Shown: positions 56,114-64,000 of the stretch, in pieces
How positions within the stretch are numbered: the stretch's first letter is position 1
Layout: each line of letters starts with the position of its first letter
DNA from: Panagrolaimus kolymaensis
Taxonomy: Eukaryota > Nematoda > Chromadorea > Rhabditida > Panagrolaimidae
Length of the DNA stretch: 64,000 bases
Reading direction: 5' to 3'
NCBI GenBank assembly: GCA_028622995.1
Contig: JAJQJQ010000084.1
Coordinates: 310,001-374,000, forward strand
Notes under the pieces: generated by a model
The model's database searches: none
Told to the model about the DNA's origin: nothing
Seen by the model: only the letters and a program-made list of their open reading frames with translations
Made by a program: the position numbers and the translations under genes

Positions 56114-57037
56114 TTATGCTTGTTTTTGATTAAATAAATTAAAAATTTCTATTGGCACTTCCATGGATGGACAATCAATTAAAAGGATATCAAAAGCATT
56201 GAAATAATTTTCAAATCGATCATCAAAACTGTGATTCAAATATCCAATTTTAAGGGCAGTGCTTTCATTCACGATTCCAATATCCATGTGAACATCTTCA
56301 ATGCTGTCACCAAGGAGGAGCACGTTTGGGCGAGATTTAATTTCACCGGAATATGATTTTTCTTTGTCGTCGGCTAAAGAGGCAGAATTTTTACAAAAAC
56401 TATGAATCAAAGGTTCGGTGAAAGATTCACAAATATCATTTTTTTGATTGAAATTCATAAAATTAGAAATAATATGCAAATTTTTTGGAAGTTCTTTTTG
56501 ACCCACACCCATCTTTTTTTCTAAAATCATTTCAATAATATTTCCAATACCCGCGCTAAAAATAATTAATGGAACATTTTTAATTTTTGAAAGTTTTATA
56601 AATTCTATGGCTTCGTCCCGAAGGTACAAGGGAGCATCCAAAGTAAATCTTTCAATATCAGAATAAGACAAATCTGAATTAATAATATATTCGTGAGCTT
56701 TGCGCCAATAATCTTCCATTTTTGGAATTTTTTCTGCTTTAGTCAAATTTTTGCAGCATTCGATGGGCGAATATTTTTTAACTAAAACTTCCAAATTTTC
56801 TGCTAATTCTGGACGAATTTCTTTGGTGCATTTAACAAAAATTGAATGAGTTATCAAACATTCTTTTCCATTTGCATCTTTAAATTTGGATAAAGTATAA
56901 TCAAAGTCAGAAACAATTAAAAGTTTATCATAACCATCGGAAATAATCTTATTGATTTTTCTTTCAACTTCTTCAGGATTTTTTATTTTAACATAAGAAT
57001 ATTTCTTTAACAAATCATTGATGATTGATGAAGACAT
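56114..57037 (-). CDS. Cytosolic 5'-nucleotidase III (pyrimidine 5'-nucleotidase, UMPH-1 family), intronless
   Basis: A single exon encodes 307 aa. It is a HAD-superfamily phosphatase of the NT5C3 type. Motif I is DFDYTLSK, with nucleophile D44 and acid D46; FSAG is motif II; and LLLGDSIEDVHMD is the metal-binding motif IV. The intervening UMPH-1 cap is present, with NFMNF after the second motif. The enzyme dephosphorylates pyrimidine monophosphates such as UMP and CMP in the cytosol. Length matches the family (about 290-335 aa). The gene converges on the receptor gene with only about 120 bases between stops. Both are intronless, which could reflect retroposition or intron loss. Confidence 0.95.
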   Translation of the reverse strand: MSSSIINDLLKKYSYVKIKNPEEVERKINKIISDGYDKLLIVSDFDYTLSKFKDANGKECLITHSIFVKCTKEIRPELAENLEVLVKKYSPIECCKNLTKAEKIPKMEDYWRKAHEYIINSDLSYSDIERFTLDAPLYLRDEAIEFIKLSKIKNVPLIIFSAGIGNIIEMILEKKMGVGQKELPKNLHIISNFMNFNQKNDICESFTEPLIHSFCKNSASLADDKEKSYSGEIKSRPNVLLLGDSIEDVHMDIGIVNESTALKIGYLNHSFDDRFENYFNAFDILLIDCPSMEVPIEIFNLFNQKQA

Positions 57038-57550
57038 AAATTATTTACAAATTATTACATTGAAAAAATTTGTATTTACAAAAAAGACGAAGCAAAAATT
57101 ACACAAAGACGAGCTATTTGGCGATAAAACACTTTTAGCCAGAAAAGAGAGCAGAAGTTTGAAATAAAATTTATTTAAAAAAATGGGCGAAACAGTTGCA
57201 AATAATTTTTTAAGAAAGCTTTTTTCATTTGTTTGGTTTTATTAAAGTCTAAAATTTATAGTTGATGGAAGTGAATTAATCACCTAGAATTACTTCTTCC
57301 TTTACTGTTTACGCTAAAAAAATTTTCCACTGTATGATTGCATTTTACTGGGGATTTTTAATCACAGCAATAACAGATCTTTGAATTTTCTCAAAAACAT
57401 GTTTATGAAATAACAAAATTTAAAAGTAATCAAGTTTGTTGTTTATTGCTTTTTTTTTGTTATTCATTTAAAATAAAGAAAAAAGTATCACGGTTTCAAA
57501 AAATAAGAGATAAAAAAAAGTTAGTCACCAATTATTTTTTGTTTAATAAA
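57038..57550. other. Divergent intergenic spacer, no gene seen
   Basis: AT-rich region shared by the 5' ends of the nucleotidase gene and the small secreted-peptide gene. No clear TATA box for either. Confidence 0.45.
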
Positions 57551-57847
57551 ATGGTTTCAAGAAATATGTATTTTACTGTAATTATTATAATTTTGTTTTG
57601 TAGCATTTTTGTTTCTGCAAATTTATTTCGTTATCATCGAATCATTCGACGACAATTGGGATATGGTGGCGGAAGTGTTGGTCCTGGGCCATCATCATTT
57701 ATGGGTCCAGGAGCTATGAGTGGAATTGGACTTCCAATTGGACCTAAATCATTCGATGATAATAAATTATTAAAACAGAGACAAGCTGTTCATGCTGCAA
57801 ATGTAAAAAACATTGCAATTCAAGGTTTAACAGCTTTGCAACATTAA
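57551..57847 (+). CDS. Small secreted Gly/Pro-rich peptide precursor (98 aa)
   Basis: A single exon encodes 98 aa. The ATG at 57551 is chosen because the hydrophobic signal sequence (MYFTVIIIILFCSIFVSA) starts right after it. The signal is followed by a basic IIRRQ site, a Gly/Pro/Ser-rich stretch (QLGYGGGSVGPGPSSF, MSGIGLPIGP) and a Lys/Gln/Ala-rich C-terminal helix. The layout resembles nematode Gly-rich antimicrobial or neuropeptide-like precursors (nlp/cnc-type), but no diagnostic repeats are present. I infer secretion only. Confidence 0.7.
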   Translation: MVSRNMYFTVIIIILFCSIFVSANLFRYHRIIRRQLGYGGGSVGPGPSSFMGPGAMSGIGLPIGPKSFDDNKLLKQRQAVHAANVKNIAIQGLTALQH

Positions 57848-59195
57848 TAAAAAAAAGAGTTTTGTAATTTTGTTTGTTTAAATTTTGTCGATGTCAAAAA
57901 TTTTTAGTTAATAAAATAATAAAATTTTGACAAAGTCTCTGCTGCAAAGAAAAACTACAAAACACAAAAATCATTATTCGAGTTATTTTTTTAACTTTGA
58001 AAGTGTCTACCAAATTTTTCATTATCTTTATTACTAAAATTCCATTTCCAACCAAATTTTTCGGTGAAAAGAAATTTAAAAATTCGACCAAGACAACCTA
58101 AGACGCGATACTAATTAAATTAAGTTCATTTTTTTCTTGTTGATGAAACATTAAAATTTTTTAAACATTTTATACAAATTAATTAATACAGGACTATGAT
58201 CTTTAACTCCACTCTTTTTTTCTTTTTTTTCCAATCAATTAATTACGTAATGTGAACAACATTGATCATTCTTTTTTTGGGGTTTTTGAACACGTGAGTT
58301 GCAAGAGCTTTTTTAATTTTTTTGTTAATGTTTAGAAAAAAATTGTGAAAAGCTCTCTCCAATCTTTTTCCATGCTTTGCAAAGTCTGTAAATTTGTAAA
58401 ACAAAGATTTTCTTCTGGATTTTTGCATGAAAAAAACTATAGTTTTCTGGTTTAAAAAATTAATCCAACAATTAAAACGATTTTTTTTATATCGTTGTGG
58501 AACATTTATTTTACCCAACCACGAATTTTGTAGTCAATCTCGAATACAAGCTACTCCTAGAACTAATAAACTTGTGAACTACGATTTTATATTATTTTTC
58601 AACAAAAAAAAAGATTTTTTGTTCTGCCTTTTTTTCATTTTCTTTGCCCAAAAAAAATTTAAAACTGAAAAAGAAAAAAACGATAACGAAAAAATTGGGG
58701 GAAGGAAAGAAAAATGAAAAAGAAAATGAGACGTTGTTATCAAAATCGATTCGATTCCATTCGATTAGATTTGATTGTAGTTGTCTTCGTACACCTTCCT
58801 TCTCTCTTTTTTTTCGTCTCCCAAATCAACTAACTTTATTTTCTCATTTTCTCAAAGGGCATTAATTTTTTTTCTTTTTCATGGTTAAAAACTTTCTTAT
58901 TTTTTCGTTTACTTCTTTTTTTTTTCCTTTTTATACGATAATGTTTTTGATACGTTTTTCTTTTCTACCGCCAACAACATGTTTATTTTAAAATATTAAA
59001 CAAATTAAAATATCTGTTTTGCCCAATTTTTTTCTTTTGATCACAATCAATCATTTATTTATTTTTAATTTTTTCTTCTTTTAGGGTGCATTTATATTTT
59101 TTATTATTCATTTTTGTCTTCTATAATTAAAAAAGAAAAATATTTTTCAAAACCAAACCAAAGAAAGAAAAAGAAAGAGAAATAAATAAATAAAT
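57848..59195. other. Low-complexity spacer, no gene seen
   Basis: T-rich and A-rich sequence with an ATTCGATT-type short repeat near 58745-58770. It contains the promoter or outron of the thioesterase gene at 59196, preceded by A-rich AAATAAATAAATA. Confidence 0.45.
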
Positions 59196-61359
59196 ATGGC
59201 TAGTAACCATTCGCTAAAAACAGTTTTTAATGCTCTTGATGATTTTAGACGTATTGATGAAGATACGATACGGTAAGATTTCTTTACTATTTTTTGTTAT
59301 TGGTTTCTCAATAACAAAATCTTTACTCTTAAAAATTTGATCGCAGAAATTTTTTTATAACTAAAAAATGACAAAAAAATAGCACAAGAGCATAAATTTG
59401 CTAAACTCTCAATTTTGGGCGAAGTGTATTCGTGTCGTCAGTCTTGGGTTTGATTCCACGAAGATCGCGCTGAAAAACGAAAATCAAACAAAATCTTGGA
59501 AACTTTTTAAAAGCCTTTAGAATTTTATTTTTATAGTTGCATTTCTCTCAACAAAATTAATTCTGATACTATTATTTTCTTTATTCCCTGATAAATTAAA
59601 AATTAATTGAGAAGTTTATCCATTTTTTTCTTTTCAGATGGAATGGTCCACATCTTGGTGGTCCATTTATGATAAAGCGATTATTTGGTGGAGCCACTTT
59701 TGCATTATCATATTTGGCTATCAAACAATTTGTTCCGGATATAACGGTAGAAAAAATGCAATTAAATTTATTTCGACCAGGTATTTACTTACTTTACTTT
59801 CCATGATTTTATTATTTATTCAAATATGTTGCTTTTGTTTTTTTAGGTGATTCGGATGGGCCATTAAATTTTTCTTTAGTTCAATCTGGTTCACGAACAT
59901 TATTCATTTTAACTATATTACAAAAAGATAAATTAATTGCGTTAGCTCGATTTCGGGCTATTCCATCAAAAGAATTTTTAATGAAATCTAAAATTAAACC
60001 TTGGTCTCAACCTTCGAAACCCGTGAATCATTATCCAGTTTTATCAAATATGCGAGATATTTCGCCCCATCCATCTGTGGCAGGATTTTCTGATCGAAGA
60101 TATAATAATGAATGGTTATTCCATTTGAGACCATTGGATTGGAATCATTTTTATGGGGTGGATTTAAATCGAAAACCCATTCAAACTTATTTAACTTTAA
60201 ATCAACATGCAATTGATTCAAATTTAAAATCCTTGGATCCTTTAGCCGTTCTTTTAATGGCTGCAGATTTTATGGTATTTCAATCTCCAAAAAATATTCA
60301 TAAACTTGGAAATCGTCAAGATGATTGTGTCGCGGGATCCACGATGAATTTTGTTGCATGGTTTCATGAAATCGATGGATTTCAGGTAAATTTAAAGGAC
60401 GACTACACTTTCTGTTTTTTTCAAATTGTTTCAAACGAACCGCGGTTCTGTCCCCAAGTGGTAAAGTGCTTTGAACATCGAAAAACCGTAATGCTACAGT
60501 AATTTGGAAGTGAGATATTACTGTAGCATTACGGTTTTTCGATGTTCAAAGCACTTTACCACTTGGGGACAGAACCGCGGTTCGTTTGAAACAATTTGAA
60601 AAAAACAGAAAGTGTAGTCGTCCTTTAATAATTAAAATTAGAATTAAAAATTGGCGGCCAAAGTAACTTTATTGATGCTTTTTTTTCTAAATTTTTCTAT
60701 TGCTGCAAGACAAGCTTTTTATGAAAAAGAAATGAAAAAAAGAGAAAAATCAGATAACTTTTAAAAAAAACTTTACTTTTTTTCGTAAAAAATACCAGAC
60801 AGTTTTTTATAGCTTTTATCGTTTTTGACCTTCAAAATTTTCTCACGGAATAATTATTATCGTATTCTCTTGCCAAAAAAAAAATCAAACTCGTTTTTAA
60901 AATATCAAAAACAAAAAGATGTTTGTGCAAACTATTTTTTTTTATCTTTTAACGTTTCGGGCGCACTTTTCTATTTTTGGTTGTGGAAAAACTTTCCAAA
61001 AATAGACCAATAAAAAAAGTAGGGTTTATCTTTCATTTTTAAAAAAATCATTAATTTATTATCGACATTACACTTTTATGTTTGATCATCGTAAAAATAC
61101 CAAAATTAAAATAGTCTATTTGGAAAGAATATCGAGAAACGCATCCATTATTTATCCACAGAAAAATGTTATAACCTTTTTATTTTATTTTTAGCCATTT
61201 GATGATTTTTTACTTGAAAATCATTTGGATGCTTTTGGACACGGATGCGCATATTTACCTGGAAGAATTTTTGATACCAAAGGTCGATGTTTAATGACAT
61301 ATTCACAGGAATCTTTTGTAAGTTCCACTGAGCTTACACTCAGCGATGCTAGATTGTAA
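59196..61359 (+). CDS. ACOT8/TesB-like acyl-CoA thioesterase II, predicted peroxisomal
   Basis: Four exons, 59196-59272, 59638-59780, 59847-60385, 61195-61359, join in frame to 307 aa, close to ACOT8 length. The first hotdog domain shows RRIDEDTIRWNGP and KRLFGGATFA. The second shows AADFMVF with D214, STMNFVAWFH with T239, and TYSQES with Q291, which align with the catalytic Asp/Ser-Thr/Gln triad of the TesB/ACOT8 family. The C-terminus ARL fits a PTS1 peroxisomal signal. The enzyme would hydrolyse acyl-CoAs to free acid and CoA in beta-oxidation. The family DHS after the Thr is replaced by NFV, which may change activity. A GTAAGT at 61318 could be used as a donor, but read-through gives a family-length end. 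Intron 3 carries a perfect inverted-repeat element. Confidence 0.88.
60392..60628. mobile_element. Foldback MITE with perfect 108-bp arms and TTAA flanks
   Basis: Arms at 60396-60503 and 60517-60624 are exact reverse complements around a 13-base spacer. TTAA lies immediately outside both ends (60392-60395 and 60625-60628), as expected for a piggyBac-type TTAA target duplication. There is no coding capacity. It lies in the last intron of the thioesterase gene. Base-perfect identity over 108 bp implies a very recent insertion or ongoing arm correction. A transcript would form a long perfect hairpin. Confidence 0.9.
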
Positions 61360-61883
61360 ATATTTTCCGCATTAAATTTAAATTTTGAATTTGTATGTAT
61401 TTATGTTAATTTTTTTCCAATAAATAAACCAAAAAATTTTATTGTAAAATGAATGTTTTAGACCAAACTTTTTTTTAAAGAATTTAATATTTATTCAAAT
61501 TTTTTCATTTTTATATTTGAAAACTTTTTTCTGAATGACAAACCTTTTTTTAAAACTGAATTTTTTTCTTTCTGTCAATCATATACAAACAAACAAAAAT
61601 AAAACGATTACAACATAAAAATGATATTAAAAATTTATTAAAAAACTGAGCAAAAAAGAAATATAAAAATAAAAATAATAATTTGTTGTGAGAAAATCTG
61701 TTGTTTTTTTTAAATATAAATCTGAGGCAAGATATTGAATGAATTTACGAATGTTTTTTTAGAGAAAATAAAAAAAGTATTACCATTTTTTGAGAAAAAT
61801 GCTTTTTTTGTAAGACACAAAACTATTAAACTAGCAAATAAAGAATAAAATAAAATAATGGCTAAAAACACAGAAAAAAAATA
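61360..61883. other. Convergent intergenic spacer, no gene seen
   Basis: AT-rich DNA between the 3' ends of the thioesterase gene and the minus-strand gene at 61884. AATAAA occurs near 61421. Confidence 0.45.
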
Positions 61884-62275
61884 TTATGTGGGTGAAACAG
61901 CTTGAAGGCCTTTAGTTTTTAAATGTCGATCTCGGCCACGCATTAACAAATAATTTTCGTTGTCTGATAAATTATTCATTCCGCCAAGTTTATCAGATTT
62001 AATGGATTGCAAGTTCTAAAAAATTTAAAAATTAGTAAAAATAGAAAACAATATAAGTTCTAGTCAGAGCTGGAGAAAAAAATTTCGCTGCAAGACGAAA
62101 AAAACTTTTTCTTGCAATACCACATTTTTGAATTAAAAAATTTTCTTACCTGCATTTGTATGGCTAATGTCAATGCAGTTTGATGGACACTTTCTATGGA
62201 TTGAACGGCGGATAAAACATTTGTAATAGTTTTTAACAAAGATTCACGCAACTTTTTCCGCTCCTCGATGCTTTT
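61884..62275 (-). CDS. 3' exons of an unrecognised protein (partial)
   Basis: Two minus-strand exons in transcription order, 62275-62150 and 62015-61884, join in frame. Both have clean acceptors and the intron has a GTAAGA donor. They encode a C-terminal fragment of 85 residues: a helical coiled-coil-like start (SIEERKKLRESLLKTITNVL), a second helix (TALTLAIQMQNLQSIKSDK), then a polar tail with LLMRGRDRHLKTKGLQ. The acceptor before the first exon shows that upstream exons must exist. They would lie to the right, but from 62341 on the sequence is repeat. Either the repeat sits in an intron or the gene is truncated. I recognise no family. Confidence 0.6.
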
Positions 62276-62340
62276 CTAAAAAAACACCCATGATTTTTAG
62301 TATTTTCTTCTTAAATTTTTTAAAATATTATAATTAACAA

Positions 62341-64000
62341 GAGCTTTGGGGCCCACCTTCGGTGGTCCCTCGTAACATTTTTATCAACAAAAATAAACAC
62401 TTTTCGAAAACAAACATAACACTTTTCATCGACAAAAATAGCGTTTAGGGAATTTTTTTGTTTTAGAAAAGGATGGAAAAAGGGAGATGGTTAAGAGATA
62501 ATATTTTATGGTCAATTGTGTGTGAGTAGTAGAAAAAGATGGGATTTTTTTAAATGGTAAACGTGTATCTGAAAGAGAACCTAAACCCAACCCTTTTTTT
62601 ACTTTTTAAAATATCTTATCATTTATAAAAACAACTTCAACTTCCAACATTTCAAAACGCGCAAACATGGAATTCCGTATGGCGCCCAAATTTTAATCAC
62701 AGTTTTAATGTAATTCATTTTATTTTCACATCTTTGAAATCAACATATTAAAATACCTTTACATATGAACATACATTCCTTTTCTTTACCAAAGTCCCAC
62801 TACATTTAATAATTCTTTGGGTTGCTTACATCAAATTTAAATACCTTTCTAATTGGGCTTCGCCCCCAACGCAAGCGTAACTTCTCATCGAAACCGCAGC
62901 GGTTCCCGATTTGCGCCTTCTTGCCCATCTTTAATGTTCATCCTTTCAGTTTCCAAGCATATCCTTCGTACCATAACTTCCTTTTCGAAATTATTAATGG
63001 GCCCTACGGTTCCCATCCCATCCATTTTCAATGTTCCATTCCCAATTATTTCACTTCCAAAAACATTATTTTTTAATTCGCAACATTTTGTTTTTTCATG
63101 TCTCGTATTTCATGCTTACGTTATACACATTCGTTATCGCCCTTTCGATGCCCATCTTCATTGCTCGATTATTAACTTTACTTATTTCCAAAAACATTAT
63201 TAAAATTAATTTTTTCTAAATCTCCTCAAAGTACACCAAATTACACTATCCACTTTATTTTCCTTGTCTAAAAATCTTCAAAACCGCGCTTTTCTTTTAA
63301 CACCCTCAAGCAAACCATCACATCGTGCGCCATTATTTCAACTGAGCTAAACGAAGGCTGAGCATATCTTATCATTAACTAAAACATTTTAAATTGCACA
63401 AACATGCAATTCATTTGGGGGTCCAATTTTAATCACGACTTTAATATAATGCAACTCCTGTTCATATCTCTGCGATAAACATTTTAAAATTATCCAACAT
63501 AAGCGAAACGTTTTATTCCCTTTCTTTACTAAAGTCCCGCTGATATAAAAAATTCTTCGAGGTTGCTTACATAAAATTATAAAAGCTTTCAATTTGGGCT
63601 TCGCCCCGAACGAAAATTTAGCTTCGCATTTATTCTTACATATTGCGGGTTTCGGTTTAAACATTCTGGCTCATCTCTCATGTTCATCCTTTCCGCTTCC
63701 ATCCGTACCTCTTATTACCTTCATTCCATTTTCAAAATTACATTTAGACCTCCGGGCTTCATCCCATCCATCTACAATACTTCCATTTCTACCTCACTTC
63801 AAAAAATTATTTAAATCACGCATTTCATTTAACACCCTCCGGCAAACCATCTCATCATGCGCAATTACTTTGTCAACCATAACCGCTCTTATTCTTATCA
63901 AACTACAGTAAAACATCTCGAAAAGAAAATTCACGTTTCCAAAAAAGTGCGCGCTTTCCCTTTCATCTCACACAAAAAAGAAACATTCGCGTCGAGAGTT
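62341..64000. repeat. Array of diverged repeats with GGGCTTCGCCC hairpin motif
   Basis: Composition changes at 62341 to CT-rich on the plus strand with fewer A runs. Two long units are recognisably related. The first is about 62612-63350; the second starts about 63364 and runs past the window end, with an internal deletion relative to the first. Shared blocks in the same order include ATATCTTATCATT, AAAGTCCC.CT, GTTGCTTACAT (62821 and 63562, 741 bases apart), TGGGCTTCGCCCC (62854 and 63594), TGTTCATCCTTTC, CCCATCCAT and ACACCCTC..GCAAACCATC. A third, truncated copy of the hairpin block lies at 62341-62376. It could be a satellite-like array or nested copies of an unknown transposon. No transposase is visible. 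Confidence 0.7.

Noticed and set aside
59447..59457. Pol III B-box-like GGTTTGATTCC, possible tRNA gene
   Set aside because: The T stem pairs at only two or three of five positions, and no A box or anticodon arm is found at proper spacing; at most a tRNA-derived remnant.
61318..61323. GTAAGT as donor of a further thioesterase intron
   Set aside because: Read-through gives a family-length end with the QES block and a PTS1-like ARL; no plausible downstream exon was seen.
62853..63911. Two plus-strand frames both beginning LGFAPN, possible paralogous proteins
   Set aside because: They lie in corresponding places of the diverged repeat units, lack ATG starts and diverge into unrelated sequence, so they reflect the repeat rather than coding genes.
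1..64000. CRISPR arrays, bacterial operons, prophage or plasmid features
   Set aside because: The sequence has spliceosomal introns and animal gene families throughout; no regularly spaced direct repeats were found.

Overview
The window is a piece of a nematode nuclear genome. It is very AT-rich with long A and T homopolymer runs. Most introns are about 50-70 bp with GT...(T)nAG borders, two genes have trans-splice-like acceptors just upstream of their ATG, and the gene content fits: a DEG/ENaC channel, a TWK-type two-pore potassium channel, an SRH-like chemoreceptor, GIT, PTPA and many small secreted proteins. I cannot fix the genus. Gene models were built by hand from splice signals and reading phase; unless noted, exons join in frame. 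No database search was possible.

Left part (1-19.7 kb): about 6.4 kb with no supported gene, then a ten-exon DEG/ENaC subunit (6430-11683) with a huge Thr/Ser-rich extracellular insertion. Three small secreted-protein genes follow (12838, 14433, 15466), with a decayed short-chain dehydrogenase fragment between the first two, then 3.9 kb of low-complexity DNA.

Middle (19.7-42.1 kb): a two-pore K+ channel (19725-29334) with non-consensus residues in both selectivity filters. Its 7-kb intron holds an antisense tandem-BTB gene (21700-24104). Next come a stand-alone ING-type PHD finger, a neuropeptide-like precursor, a PMP3/UPF0057 membrane peptide, and a cluster of three related intronless secreted proteins on the minus strand (35170, 37775, 39207). 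A truncated Merlin/ISXO2-type transposase gene sits between the first two of these. A five-finger C2H2 protein closes the section.

Right part (42-64 kb): PTPA and git-1 lie head to tail 295 bp apart, a possible operon. Then come a poly-Gln protein, a GC-rich structured island that may be a non-coding RNA, a predicted two-span membrane protein, two neighbouring intronless genes (SRH-like receptor; cytosolic 5'-nucleotidase III), a small secreted Gly-rich peptide, and an ACOT8-like acyl-CoA thioesterase with a perfect 108-bp inverted-repeat element in its last intron. The window ends with the 3' exons of an unrecognised minus-strand gene running into an array of diverged repeats.

The strongest candidates for something undescribed are the three-gene CPG/YYCLKPS secreted family with shared TATA promoters, the K2P channel with altered filters, the mucin-like DEG/ENaC subunit lacking the HG gating motif, and the structured GC island near 50.05 kb.
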